DNA from: Saccopteryx bilineata
Taxonomy: Eukaryota > Chordata > Mammalia > Chiroptera > Emballonuridae
Assembly (NCBI RefSeq): GCF_036850765.1
Contig: NC_089498.1
Location: forward strand, 51,449,795 to 51,513,794
Length of the DNA: 64,000 bases
Direction: 5' to 3'
Both the position numbers and the translations under genes were made by a program. Below, one piece after another: positions 12,133-23,545 of this stretch (the first letter of the stretch is position 1; each line of letters starts with the position of its first letter). Below the pieces are notes generated by a model. The model was given only the letters and a program-made list of their open reading frames with translations. It was not told the origin of the DNA and did not search any database.

Positions 12133-12977
12133 ATGGAAGCCTTGGAGTTAAATGATAGAGAATTCAAACTTGAAGTTCTGAAAATATTCAATGAGATGCA
12201 AGAAGATACCAATAAGCAACTTAGTGGGCTTAGAAAAAAAAATTAACGAACAAAACAAATACCTCACCACGGAGATTGAAACTTTAAATAAACAGAGATG
12301 AAGAACTCAATATGTGAATTGAAGACTGAAGTAGTAAGTTTAGCAAATAGAACAAGCTAGGTAGAGGAAACAATCAGTGACATTGAAGACAGACAACTAG
12401 AGATGCCACTGAGAGAAGAGGAGAGACACTCACAACTTAAAAAAACTGAGAGCTCTATAAGAATTGTATGACTCCATCAGAAAGAGAAATATAACAATAA
12501 TGTATATATCAAAAAAAGAAGAGAGAAAAGGGAATGGAAAGCTATTCAAACAAATAATTGGAGAACTTCACAAACGTATGGAAAGAGTTAGAACCTCGAA
12601 TCCAAGAAGCAAACAGAATGACAAGTTACTACAACCCAAATGAACATACTCCAAGGCACATTGTAATAAGATTGTCAAAAATTAATGACAAAGAAAGAAT
12701 CCTCAAGGCAGCTAGGGAAAAGATGACCATAATATATAAAGGAAAGTCCATTAGGTTATCATTAGACTTCTGAGAAGAAATTCTGTAAGGCAGAAGAGAG
12801 TGGACCCAAACATTTAAAGCACTGAAAGAGAGGAATTACTGGCCAAGAATACTATATCCATCAAAGTTATCCTTCAAACGTGAAGGAGAAATAAAAGCAT
12901 TTATAGACATACAGAAGCTGAGGGAATTTATCACCAGAAAATGCCCACTGCAGAAAATACTCAAGGGGGTTATTTGA
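12133..12977 (+). pseudogene. L1 ORF1 (ORF1p) pseudogene
   Basis: ORF1p is the trimeric RNA-binding chaperone of the L1 ribonucleoprotein. Across shifted frames one can read a coiled-coil-like N-terminal part (EFKLEVLKIFNEMQED near 12160-12215), the RNA-binding core (PRHIVIRLSKINDKERILKA near 12651-12710, then YKGKSIRLSLDF at 12736-12771) and the C-terminal domain (LYPSKLS and GEIKAF near 12852-12900), ending at a TGA at 12975-12977. These match the order of mammalian ORF1p. Stops in the coiled coil and a frameshift after the core near 12775 make it non-functional. The ATG at 12133 is only the first plausible start. Confidence 0.8.
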
Positions 12978-13016
12978 CCAGACATAAAAAACAAAACAAA
13001 TCAAAACTACAAATCA

Positions 13017-13339
13017 GCCTGACCAGGCGGTGGTGCAGTGGATAAAGCATTGGACTGGGATGCGGAGAACCCAGGTTCAAAACCCCGAGGTTGCCAGCTT
13101 GAGCATGGGCCCATCTGGTTTGAGCAAGGCTCACCAGATTGAGCCTAAGGTCACTTGCTTGAGCAAGGGGTCACTCAGTCTGCTGCAGCCCCCTGGTCAA
13201 GGCACATATGAGAAAGCAATCAATGAGAAACTAAGGTGTCACAACAAAAAATCAGTGCTTCTCATCTCTGTCCCTTCCTGTCTGTCTGTCCCTATCTGTC
13301 CCTCTCTCGTCTCTCTCTATCACAAAAACAAAACAAAAC
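13017..13339 (+). mobile_element. SINE family B nested between L1 ORF1 and ORF2
   Basis: Starts gcctgaccaggcggtggtgc and ends in the CT-rich and A-rich tail. Exact 14-bp target-site duplication aaaactacaaatca at 13003-13016 and 13340-13353. It inserted after the L1. Confidence 0.92.
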
Positions 13340-13672
13340 AAAACTACAAATCAAAGCTTCAAGAAAGTCAAAATAAAAACAAGGATAATCTGTAACAACA
13401 ATAACATAAAAGGGGAGAGGATAAAGATCTGCAGTAGTAAAGGAGGATGGGGTGTAGAAACACTCATAAGACAAAGGACTCTTGTGCATATGAACATTTT
13501 TCTCTTAATAACCTAATGGTAACCACCCACGAATAAGCTACTACTGAAGGACATAGCTTAGGAAAGAAGAAACAGGGGAAAGAACTATGGAATACCACCA
13601 ATCAAACACAATTGAAAGAAACAAAAAAGAGAACCAAACAAGACACAGAGTTACCAGAAAACAAAATATAAA

Positions 13673-14523
13673 ATGGCTATAGGAATTCTTCAAGTGTCAA
13701 CAATTACCCTAAATGTAAATGGACTGAATTCACCAATAAAGAGGCACAGAGTAGCAGATTGCATCAAAAAGGAGAACCTAACCATATGCTCCCTTCAAGA
13801 GACACATCTAAGCTAAAAGGACAAAAGTAGTCAAAGTGAAAAGTTGTAAAATAATTCTCCAAGCAAATAATATCCAAAGAAAACCAAGTGTAGCCATACT
13901 CATATCTGACAATGCTTACTTCAAGACAACAAAGGTAACCAGAGAAAAACATGAACATTTCATAATGAAAAAGGGGATATTGTATCAAAAAGATATAATA
14001 GTTTTTAATATCTACACACCGAACCAAGGAGGACTAAAATATATAAAACGTCTAATAACTGATTTAAAACTAGAAGCAGACAAAAAGACAATTACACTTA
14101 GAAATTTCAACACACAATTGACAGCTTTAGATATATCATCCAAACAGAAAATTAAAAATATATATTGGCCTGAAATCACACTCCGAACCAGATGTATAAT
14201 AGACATTTATAGGACAGTTCATCCCAAAAAGTCAGATTATACATTCTTCTTCAGTGTGCATGGAAACATTCTCAAGGATAGACCATATGTTGGGACACAA
14301 AAGTAAAATCAACAAATTCAGGAAGGTTGAAATTATACCAAGCATATTTTCTGATCATAACGCCTTGAAATTAGAATTCAAGTGTACAAAGGAAGTAAAG
14401 AAACCCACAATCTGTACTTCTGAAAAGGAGTGGGTCAAAGAAGAAATAAAAGCAGAAATCAAAAGATATACACAGAAAAATGAAAATGACAACATAACAT
14501 ATCAAATTTTCTGGGATACAGCA
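13673..14523 (+). pseudogene. L1 ORF2 endonuclease domain, broken
   Basis: The L1 endonuclease nicks target DNA to prime reverse transcription. From the ATG at 13673 the frame gives LNVNGLNSPIKRHR and then LQETHL, with the conserved Glu of the first catalytic block, before a TAA near 13814. A second frame (13836-14306) continues with VAILISD, then FNIYTPN, then RNFNTQL, where the family has GDFNTPL; the catalytic Asp is therefore replaced by Asn. A third frame gives RIDHMLGH and SDHNALKLEF with the catalytic Ser-Asp-His. At least one stop and two frame changes, plus the lost Asp, mean it is dead. Confidence 0.88.
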
Positions 14524-15733
14524 ACATAGTTAAAATGGCCATTTTATCCAAAGCAGTATACAAATTTAATGCAATCCCCATCAAAATCCCAATGTCATTT
14601 TTTAAAGAAATAGTACAAAAAATTACCAGGATTATATGAAATCATAAAATACTTGAATAGCCAAAGCAATCCTCAGTAAAAAAGAATGAAGCCAGAGATA
14701 TCACACTACCTGACTTCAAATTACACTAGATCCATGATAATCAAAATAGCATGGTATTGGCAGAAAGACAGATGTATAGACCAATGAAACAGAATTGAGA
14801 GCCTAGAAATAAAACTACATATGTATGGACACATTGTCTTTGACAAAGGAGCCAAAAACACACAATGGAGAAAAGAAAGCCTCTTCAATAAATGGTGCTG
14901 GGAAAACTGTCAAACCACATGGAAAAGTATGAAACTTGACTACAGTTTGTCCCACTGCACAAAAATTAATTCAACATGGATTAAGACCTAAATATAAGAT
15001 CTGAAACTATGTTACATAGAAGAAAACATAGATACTAGCTCATGGACCTTGGTTGTAGAGAACAATTTATTAATTTGACCCCAAAGGCAAGAGAAGTAAA
15101 GGCAAAAATAAATGAATGGGATTATATCAAACTAAAAAGCTTCTGCACAGCAAAAGAAACTGATAACAAAACAAATTGGCAGCCACCTAAATGGGAGATG
15201 ATATTTGCAAACAACAGCTCCAATAAGGGGTTAATACCCAAAATATATCAAGAGCTCACAAAGCTCAGCAACAAAGAAGCAAGCAATCCAATTAAAACAT
15301 GGACAGAGGACCTGAATAGACACTTCTCCCAAGAGGACATACAAATGACCAATAGGTATATAAAAAGATGCTTACCTTCACTAGCTATTCAAGAAATGCA
15401 AATTAAACTACAATGAGATACCACCTCACACCAGTTAATAACAAGTGTTGGAGAGGTTGTGGAGAAAATGGAACGCTCATTCACTGCTGGTGGGAATGCA
15501 AATTAGTCCAGCCATTATGGAGGAAAGTATGGTGGTTCCTCAAAAAATTAAGAATAAAATTACCATATGACCCAGCAATCTGTCTACTGGATATCTACCC
15601 CAAAAACTCAAAATCGTTGGTATGTAAAGGCACATTCACTCTCATGTTCATCGCAGCATTATTCACAGTGGACAAGACATGGGAACAACCAAAGTGCCCC
15701 TTGTTAGAGGATTGGATAAAGAAGATGTGGTAA
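14524..15733 (+). pseudogene. L1 ORF2 C-terminal part, broken
   Basis: Directly after the endonuclease the sequence jumps to the region encoding [20 protein letters not shown], normally more than 600 codons further on, so the reverse-transcriptase core with its FADD motif is missing. It continues through [13 protein letters not shown] (near 15137) and, after a 1-nt deletion near 15405 (attaaactac for atcaaaactac), in another frame through [24 protein letters not shown] (the Cys-rich segment) and DWIKKMW before a stop at 15731. About 30 nt are also missing after LTPV. Confidence 0.88.
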
Positions 15734-16135
15734 ATATATACAATGTAATACTACTCAGTCATAAGAAACAATGACGTGGTGACATTTATGACAACATGAA
15801 TGGACCTTGAGAATATTATGTTGAGTGAAACAAGTGAATAGAAAAAGCTAAGAACTGTATAATTTCACACATAGGTGAGATATAAAACTGAGACTTATAG
15901 ACATAGATAAAAGTGAAGTGGTTACCATGGGGAATGGGACCTGAGTGACTGGAGAGGGGGGAAACAGTAGGAGGGGAGGGTGTAAAGAGGGACAAATATA
16001 AGGTGACAGAAAGTGATTTGACTTTAGGTGATGGGTGGGTATACAACATAATCAGCAGTTTAAATGCTATAGAAATGTTCACCTGAAACCTATGTACTCT
16101 TACTGATCAATGTCACCCTGTTAAAGTTAATTTTC

Positions 16136-16521
16136 TTTTTTCTTCTTCCTTTTTTTTGGATTTTTCTGAAGCTGGAAACAGGGAGGCAGTCAGACAGACT
16201 CCCGCATGCGCCCGACCAGGATCCACCTGGCACGCCCACCAGGGGGCGACGCTCTGCCCATCTTGGGGTGTTGCTCTGCCACAATCAGAACCATTCTAGC
16301 GCCTGAGGCAGAGGCCACAGAGCCATCCTCAGTGCCAGGGCAAACTTTTTGCTCCAGTGGAGCCTCGGCTGTGGGAGGGGAAGAGAGAGACAGAGAGGAA
16401 GGAGAGGGGGAGGGGTGGAGAAGCAGATGGGCGCTTCTCCTGTGTGCCCTGGCCGGGAATCGAACCCGGGACCTCCACATGCCAGGCCGACTCTCCACCA
16501 CTGAGCAAACCGGCCAGGGCC
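16136..16521 (-). mobile_element. SINE family A nested in L1 3'UTR
   Basis: Full-length minus-strand copy. Exact target-site duplication taaagttaattttc at 16122-16135 and 16522-16535. The head (minus strand) begins GGCCCTGGCCGGTTTGCTCA. Two 22-bp units are present in its body rather than the three at 1395-1458. Confidence 0.92.
16236..16249 (+). promoter_or_regulatory. CTCF-like core motif in SINE
   Basis: CCACCAGGGGGCGA followed by C. First of two tandem units in this SINE; the second unit (catcttggggtgttg) has lost the match. Confidence 0.45.
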
Positions 16522-16551
16522 TAAAGTTAATTTTCTAGAAAAAGAAAAACC

Positions 16552-17908
16552 TATCCAATCCAAGTTCATCTTTACATTGGGAATAGCTTTGTGACCAGAA
16601 CTTGGGATGAAGACTGTCCAACCCCTTTCTGATTGTTATATTGCTTCTTTATGTAGGTTAATTAGTTCAACTAGGTTATACTAGAATCTTACAAAAGTGA
16701 AGAAACCTGGTTCTTTAAATGAATTAACATCTATACTATAGCTCAAATTTATGTTCAGGATGTAAATTACTTGCCTCGTTTCCAGGTTTATGGGGAGTTA
16801 GAAGAAGTATTACACGAAAAATGCCAAATATTAACAACAAAGATAATTGATATCATTGGAAATAACTAATTTTAGTATCCTTAAGGCCTGCAGTGACTAT
16901 TTGCATGAAAGAGTTGCTCAGAAATGTATGCTGTATGAAAAAGCACAAGGCTAAGGCACTTACTTGCGGAATACACAGGTTTGGTGAGGATGACATAGCA
17001 GTCCGTTTCCATGGGGTCCAGGGCACATGTACATATTTAATGAAACTTGCCAGTAGCAATACTAAAATTTTTAGTGGTTCCTGGATTATGGAACAGAGAG
17101 ACTGAAATTGGAGGTTTGGGAGAGAATAGACCTCACTTCCTATAAGAATAATTAATTCACGGCACAAGTGGTGAGATATACAATGTTGAATAGCAGCTGT
17201 GCTTGAAGGCTTTAAGAGATCTCCCCTAAAGATAAAGGAACTATGAAAAATGAGTTTTTAGAGTTTTGAGAATAATTAAGTAAATAAAAGAAAAATGTTT
17301 GAAAAATAAAAAGCTTATTACAGTACCTCTATAAATATCTAAAAAGAAATTAAGTTCTGATTATGAAATTACAAGTACTTCTGACACAAGTGATAGTTGT
17401 ATTTCTCATTTTAAATTTTCAGAAAAAGAAATAATGTCCTGCTGTTGACCTTAGTACTTCTGTGTCTTATTCTTAACAAGTTTAAGTCCCTCGGTCTTTC
17501 AAGTTGATTAAATGCAGCTTTATACAGTGTTATTGCTAGAAATGAATGAATTCCAGATTTACCTCACTTACAGGTATCTGCAGTATTATCTTAATATATC
17601 TGCAGGTATTTTCCTTATGGAGAAAAGATCTTATTGGAATTGCTCATTGTAAAACCCTAATATTCAAATGTAAGAATTTTTGTAACTAAATTTCTAACTC
17701 ATGCTGATTTAATTAGTAGCATGATTTTTTGCTATGTCCCAGAAAGCACTGATTTACATACAAGTAGTAATAGAATAACAGAATCATAAAATGTCAGCAT
17801 GCTGTGGTTTGTCAAATCACCATAGACAATTTTATTGCTATTTAAAAATATTTTCACACATTATTTCAACACAAGGCTTCCACATTTAAAATATAAAGAG
17901 CTGATGTA
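16552..17908. other. Unique AT-rich sequence
   Basis: No repeat recognised. A 70-codon frame at 16893-17105 (overlapped by a 104-codon frame on the other strand) has no known motif. Confidence 0.5.
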
Positions 17909-18260
17909 GCCTGACTAGTAGTGATGCGGTAGATAGAATGTCAAACTAGAACACTGAAGTTTCAGGTTCGAGTCCCTGCAGTCACAAATTTGAGTGCCGG
18001 CTCACCAGGTTGAGCACAGGGTTGCCTGCTTGAGTGTGGGATCATTGACATGATCCTATGTTGCTGGCTTGAGTCCAAAGGTCACTGGCTTGAAGCCCAA
18101 GGTCACTGGCTGGGCTTGAGTCCCCTGGTCAAGGCACTTGTGAGAAGCAGTTGATAAACAACTAAGGAGAAGCTGCTGCGAGTTGGTGCTTCTCATCTCT
18201 CTTCCTCCCTGTCTCTCTCCCTTTCTAAATAAATAAATAAATAAACAAACAAACAAACAG
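17909..18260 (+). mobile_element. SINE family B, diverged
   Basis: Head gcctgactagtagtgatgcg, B-box region caggttcgagtccctg, a middle with repeated 'gtcactggcttga' units, and an (AAAT)n/(AAAC)n tail at 18226-18259. Older than the copy at 13017 judging from the number of differences. Confidence 0.82.
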
Positions 18261-18445
18261 TTGTTTTGAAAATTCTGGAATAAGGTCCTCAAGTTGAAAT
18301 ACACTTACAATAAAAAAAAATCATTTGTTTTTATTTTAAAATATTTTTGTAATGTTTCCCTCATTCAGAATGTGTAGACACAAATAGTAAAATCAACAGG
18401 ATTATAGTGAGCTTAAGGTAATCAATGGAAAAAAGAAATAAAGTT

Positions 18446-18831
18446 GGCCTTGGCCAGTGGCTCGGTGGATAGACCGTTGGCCCAACGTATGGACGTGCCA
18501 AGTTCAATTCCTGGGTTCCGTTCCCGGTCAGGGCACCCAGGAGAAGTGACCATCGGCTTCCTCCCCTCACCCTTCCCCGCCTCTTCTTTCTCTCCTTTTT
18601 CCCCTCTGGAAGCCCATAGCTCCAATCAGTTTGAGTCTGGGCCCAGGCACTGAAGATATCTTAATTGGAGTGCATCAACCTCAGGTACCAAAATTAGCTC
18701 AGTACCAGAGCATTGGCCCAAAATGGGGGTTGCTGGGTGGATCCTGGTTGGGGCACATGTGGAAGTCTGCTTCACTATCTCCCTTCCTCTAACCTAAAAA
18801 TCAAACAAACAAAAAATAAAAACTAAGAAAA
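18446..18831 (+). mobile_element. SINE family A, diverged
   Basis: Head ggccttggccagtggctcgg, a 'cagggcacccaggagaagtg' block, a degenerate body and an A-rich tail. The CTCF-like unit is degraded here (aaaatgggggttgctgg). Confidence 0.8.
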
Positions 18832-19565
18832 AATTTTTGAGGTTATAAGTGAAAAAAATATTTTTAGAAAATAACTGTAGTTTTAGAAAACAGGATAAAT
18901 ATATTAGAAAATTAGAGTTTGGCCAGCTGTTCTGTTGAAATAAATAAAAATAGATTCTCTTTTCTTAGCTAAAATATCAACTCACACCCCCTCTAACCTT
19001 GCAAAAAAGAAACTGGTTCTTAAATAGTGTCTGCAACCCAGAAAGCAGCAGTAAGTGATAGAAATATTGGCACATATAAAAACAATACAGCAACACGCCA
19101 GATTTCATGAGATTTTTTTAAAGTCAATTCAAAAATAATACAAAAATCAATACCAGGGGACCCATTCTAACACCTCTGACCCTAGCTAGCCCCCTTAACA
19201 TGAACTACTACATATAAAAGTTCAAAGTGGTGCTTCCCAGCTAGTCCCGTTTTAGAACAGGCTGTGTAAAGAGGTTATGAAAAGCACACTTAGCCAAACA
19301 ACTAAATAGAGACATTAGGCATTTAGCTTTTTTTTTTCCTTTTTGCACATTTGGATAATGTGTGAAAATATTTCCAGCTTTGAGATGATCTTGACAACTT
19401 CTGTGCTGAAAGTGAGAGGGTGATTCGTTGACAGCAGCACACAGACACCGGACAGGTCAGCTGCAGGGAACAAGGGCCTGAGAGTGAAGCGCTCACACCT
19501 TATTAGCGCTTCTCTGTAATTCAGGGGCCTGGGTGTTTACAAGAGATGGAAAGGTGGTGAAAAGA
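18832..19565. other. Unique sequence
   Basis: No feature recognised. GC rises modestly around 19420-19530. Confidence 0.5.
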
Positions 19566-19830
19566 GGTGATATAACGTAGTGGTTGAAAGGCCAATTCTA
19601 GAACGAAAAAGTCCTGGATTTAATTTCTGGCTCAGTGAGTTTTCTGGTGGTATAATCTTGAGCAAGTGACTTACTACCCAGAAGCCTCAATCCTCCAGCT
19701 GTGAAATGGGATAGCAGTGCCTACTTCATAAGGCTAATGTGGTAGTTACTCTAATTTTTCTTAAAGAGCTTAAAACATAATATGAAGAAACTTCCAATAA
19801 ATATTTTTATTAGTTACTGAAGACCTAAGA
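19566..19830 (+). repeat. MIR SINE relic
   Basis: Landmarks in MIR order: acgtagtggttgaaaggcca, ctggatttaatttctggctc, cttgagcaagtgacttacta, cagctgtgaaatgggatagc, ctacttcataaggct. A short 'gcctggcacatcgtagggac' piece at 19946 may be its 3' end displaced by unrelated sequence. Confidence 0.85.
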
Positions 19831-20031
19831 AAGGTCCAGAATTTCTAAGACCCACATGGCCACCAAGCTCTCATATCTGACCACATATTAGTTTAGATGC
19901 TGTCACAAACATTGCTACGTATAAATATTAAAGACTCTCACTTGCCTGGCACATCGTAGGGACTCAACATATTCTGTCGAATGAATAAGCTGTGGTTTCA
20001 TTGTTAAATAAAGACAAAATACCGTGTGTAC

Positions 20032-20423
20032 ACTAACTCAAAAAGTCAGACAGAGAAAGACAATTACCATATAATTTCTCTTATATGTGGAATCAGAAAA
20101 CAAAATAAATGAAAAACAAAACATAAACAGACTCAGATACAGAGAATAAACCAATGGTTACTAGATGGGAAGGTGGTTGAGGTGCTAAATGAAAGACGTG
20201 AAGGGATTAAAGAGTTAGAAAATAGTCACAAGGATGTTCAGTACAGTATAGGGAATATTATCAATAATATAGTAGTAACTATGTATGGTGCCACGTGGGT
20301 CCTAGCTAGACTTTTTAGGGAGATCACTTCAAAGTTACATAATAGATTTGTAAATATTTATTATGTGGTACTCCTGACACTAATATAATGTTGAATGCCA
20401 ATTATAATTGAAAAAATTTAAAT
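20032..20423 (+). repeat. Old L1 3'UTR (L1MA-like)
   Basis: Matches the L1MA-type 3' end: aaagtcagacagagaaagac, tcttatatgtggaatcagaa, caatggttactagatgggaa, actatgtatggtgccacgtg, and a final 'aattataattgaaaaaattt'. The open frame at 20173-20388 is inside this UTR and is not a gene. Confidence 0.85.
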
Positions 20424-20467
20424 ACACACACACACACACAAAAACAACAACAACAACAACAACAACC
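20424..20467 (+). repeat. (CA)n and (AAC)n simple repeat
   Basis: Compound microsatellite grown from the A-rich end of the preceding L1. Confidence 0.92.
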
Positions 20468-21091
20468 CCTAAACACCACTTTTACCCATCTCAGGTCATA
20501 TCTTCCAATGCTGTAAAACATTTATTGGCTTTGCACACTACTCTGATAAGACCAAGTCAGCCAGATTGAATTACTGCTGTCTTATTAAGCATGGCAATGC
20601 ATTCTTTTAGCCTTATCATTGTTTTTTGGAGTCCTTCTTAAGCATCCTTCCCCTATCAATTTTGCTTGATAAAAAAGTTATTCTTTAAGATTCATCTCAA
20701 ATACTCCCAACTAAACTGTAGGTATGGTAGCCTCGTTGCATTATGTGCTTTAATTATGTCTTATCTTACCTTTCACAAAACCATCTAGTTCATTTGGCCA
20801 TAACCTTTCAAATGTTTGTGTCTCCTCTAGTGTCTAAGAAAATATATTCACCCAAATGTTCAGTATATACTGGTATTTACTTAATTAAAAGAATGCTTCT
20901 AAATAACACAAACTGATGGAGGATCCAGAAAAATACCAAAAGGAATATCATCATGAACACAATCAAAGACTTTGTATGTGTAGCCTGATAGAAATGCTAG
21001 AATGATTCTAGTAATTACTTGAAGGAAACTCCCTGCTTAAAGAACTAAATGGTTGGAACAGCATAAATATCAGCATCTTAAAGATTTAAAG
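20468..21091. other. Unique sequence
   Basis: Nothing recognised. Confidence 0.5.
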
Positions 21092-21376
21092 CAGCGATTT
21101 TCAACCTTTTTTATCTTATGGCACACAAAAACTAATTACTAAAATTCTGTATCACACCTAAAAATATATATTTTTGCTGATCTGACAAAAAATAGGTATA
21201 ATTTTCATTTATTCATACTAGATGGCTAATTGTTGCGCTGTTGTCATTTTTTTTATTTGACAGACTAAGGGAAAAGAGGTCAGTGCCCCTGACTAAAAAA
21301 GTTAGGTATTGTGTGCTTTAAAAATTCTTGAGGTATACCAATGTGCTTCTTGCGGGACACTGGTAAAAAATCACTG
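21092..21376. mobile_element. Non-autonomous hAT element (MITE), 285 bp
   Basis: Left end cagcgattttcaaccttttt; right end on the opposite strand cagtgattttttaccagtg, giving CAG...CTG-type inverted repeats as in hAT elements. The flanking 8-mers atttaaag (21084-21091) and atctaaga (21377-21384) agree at most positions and could be a decayed target duplication. It has no coding capacity. Relatives are common in vespertilionid and other bat genomes, from memory. Confidence 0.72.
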
Positions 21377-21565
21377 ATCTAAGATTCTGGACCAGAATTA
21401 GTCTAGCTTTGGAGTGGATATCTTCCAAAATAATAATAAAATGAGAAAATGGTTCTTGACTTTTTTTGTCTGACTTATTTTGCTTAGCATGATATTCTCA
21501 AGATCCATCCGTGCTGTCGCAAATGGCAGTATTTCACATTTTTCTATGGCTGAGTAATGTTCAAT

Positions 21566-21593
21566 TGTGTGTGTGTGTGTGTGTGTGTGTGTG
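21566..21593 (+). repeat. (GT)n microsatellite in L1
   Basis: About 14 GT units, expanded inside the inverted L1 where other copies show a short TA run. Confidence 0.92.
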
Positions 21594-22040
21594 CATGCTT
21601 TTTACTACATCTTCTTTATCCAGTCATCTACTAAGAAACACTTTGGTTGTTTTAATGCCTTGGCCAGTGAACATAGGGAAAAAATATCTTTGTGAGTAAA
21701 TGTTTTTGAATTATTTTAAATTGATGAGTTGTGAATCATACGGTTAATCTATTTTTAATTTTTTAGGACCTCTAAATACTGTTTTCCATGGTGGCTGTAC
21801 CAGGTAACATTCCCACCAGCTGTGAAATGAGGGTCCCTTTTTTCCACCACCTCTCTAACACTTGTTATTATCTGTCTTGTTGATAATATCCATTCTAACA
21901 GGTGTGAGGTGGCATCTCATTGTAGTTTTGATTTTCATCTCTTTAATAGCTAGTAAAATTGAGCATATTTTCATATATCCATTGGCCATTTGTATGTCTT
22001 CTTGGGAGACATGTCTATTTAGGTTCTCTGCCCACTTTTG

Positions 22041-22215
22041 TAAAAAAAAAATTCAATTTATTTATTAATTTTTAAAGAGAGAGTAATATTGATTTGTTGT
22101 TCTACTTATTTATGCATTCACTGATTTATTCTTGTATGTGCCCAGACCGAGGATCGAACCTAAGACCTTGGCATGTTGGAATGATGTTCAAACCAAGTGA
22201 ACTACCTGGTCAGGC
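22041..22215 (-). mobile_element. tRNA-headed SINE (family C) nested in inverted L1
   Basis: Poly-T and 'tttttaaagagagag' at the left, then gttctacttatttatgcatt and a tRNA-like head reading on the minus strand GCCTGACCAGGTAGTTCACT, with B-box ggatcgaacc antisense near 22150. Different body from families A and B. Confidence 0.75.
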
Positions 22216-22870
22216 TCTTCTGTTTATTTTTTAATTGGATTGTTTATTTTGTTGTTGTTGTTGAGTTGTATGAGTTTTCGTATATTTGAGATATTAACCC
22301 TTTGTTGGAGTTGTTCTTTGAAAATATGTTCAAGCCATTTGGTTGGCTGCCTTTTTGTTTTGTTGATGGTTTCTTTTGCTGTACAGCAGCTTTTCAGTTT
22401 GATAGAATCCCATTTGTTTATTTTTGCTTCTATTTCCCTTGCATTTGGGGTAAAGTTTATGTAATCCTCTCTAAGACTAAGATCTACAAATCTAGTACCT
22501 GTTTTCCTATATGTGATTTATTTTTTCAGGTCTTAGATTTAGGTTTTTGATCCATTTTGAATTAATTTTTCTACATGGGGACAAGCATTAGTTTAGTTTC
22601 ATTTTTTTTTGCATGTGGCTTTCCAGTTTTCTCTGTACTATTTATTGAAGAGATTTTCTTTTTTTCCATCAGTCTGTGTGTCTGTGTTTAATGACAGACC
22701 AATATCATGCTGTTTTGATTATTGTCCTTTTGTGATATATTTTGAAATCAGGCAGTGTGATATGTCTGGCTTTGTTTTTTTCCTCAGCCCTGCTTTGGCT
22801 ATTCAGGTTCTTTTATGGTTTAATACAAATCTGATAACATTGAGGTTTGATGGAAATTGCATTAATTCTC

Positions 22871-23170
22871 AAGAGCCATATGACTTTACTTACATGTGGG
22901 ATATAAAACTGAAAGCAATAAATGAATAAATAGGACAAACAAACAAAAACTCATAGACACAAACAATATTATCGTGGTTACTAGAGGAAATGATGTGGGC
23001 ATAATAATGGATAAAGAGGGAGTTAAATATATGTTGACCGAAGATTTGACTATGTGTGGCAAATGCATAATATAATATACCAATGATGTGTCATAGAATT
23101 GTACACTTGAAACCTATATAATTCTAGTAATCAATGCCACCCTGGGAAATTTAATAAAAAAATAAAATAA
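22871..23170 (+). other. L1 3'UTR in sense orientation
   Basis: Begins ccatatgactttacttacat, includes atcgtggttactagaggaaa and ttgtacacttgaaacctata, and ends with aatgccaccctgggaaattt followed by an A-rich tail. Confidence 0.85.
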
Positions 23171-23329
23171 GTAAATTGGATTGAAACTATTTTTTTTTAA
23201 ATAATAAAATAAAAATGTACATCTTTTCTATGTGTAGACCATTGGAAATTCTTAGCAATTATTCTACAATAATTCCATTTGTAGCCATTCTTATTTTATA
23301 GTTTGTTAGTTTAGTTACATCTATTGAGA

Positions 23330-23545
23330 AATTGCCACATTCCACTCACTGAGCTGGGTTTTATACATGTGTTTTGTCTTTTAACCTTCACAACACCTCA
23401 TGGTAGATATTATTTGGATTCTAGTTTCACAGATGAAGAACCAGAGGTTCAGGTATGCATAGCCCAAGTTCACAGAGTAAAGAAGTGGCACAGTCAGAAT
23501 CTGAACCCAAATCTCCCCCAGGACAGTGGTCATGATGACACAGGC
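23330..23545 (-). repeat. MIR SINE relic
   Basis: Antisense MIR landmarks: taaccttcacaacacctcat, tttcacagatgaagaaccag, aagttcacagagtaaagaag, cagaatctgaacccaaatct. The 76-codon frame across it is spurious. Confidence 0.85.

Larger units (their letters stand above)
10950..16550 (+). mobile_element. Long degraded L1 with internal deletion of the RT region
   Basis: A single L1 in plus orientation with parts in the right order: putative 5'UTR, ORF1, short spacer, start of ORF2, an abrupt jump across the reverse-transcriptase region, ORF2 C-terminus, 3'UTR and an A-rich end. Frameshifts and stops break both ORFs. Two SINEs are nested in it (13017-13339 and 16136-16521). The left boundary is approximate because I found no target-site duplication. 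Confidence 0.85.
15734..16550 (+). other. L1 3'UTR, split by a SINE
   Basis: Contains the end-of-ORF2 remnant, the purine-rich tract (ggagaggggggaaacagtag near 15951), the typical gaaatgttcacctgaaacct and tgatcaatgtcaccctgtta near the end, and an A-rich terminus after the nested SINE. Confidence 0.85.
21456..22870 (-). pseudogene. Inverted L1 ORF2 3' fragment
   Basis: Antisense landmarks of ORF2: ggctgagtaatgttcaattg, gttttaatgccttggccagtg, acaggtgtgaggtggcatct, ttgaccattggccattt-like text near 21985, and tccattttgaattaattttt near 22550. All plus-strand open frames of 60-106 codons in this segment are shadows of the antisense ORF2. Confidence 0.85.
21456..23170 (+). mobile_element. 5'-truncated L1 with inverted 5' part
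   Basis: Positions 21456-22870 are ORF2 3' sequence read on the minus strand, beginning with the segment just before the 3'UTR. Positions 22871-23170 are the L1 3'UTR on the plus strand and continue from where the inverted part starts. This is the signature of twin priming during L1 insertion. The ORF2 frame is broken. Contains a nested SINE and a GT repeat. Confidence 0.85.

Noticed and set aside
16893..17105. 70-codon frame with a cysteine and histidine cluster as a zinc finger
   Set aside because: The Cys and His spacing does not fit any finger type and a longer frame overlaps it on the opposite strand.
22240..22929. Several plus-strand hydrophobic open frames that look like membrane proteins
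   Set aside because: They are antisense shadows of L1 ORF2; A-rich L1 sense sequence gives Phe/Leu-rich translations on the opposite strand.
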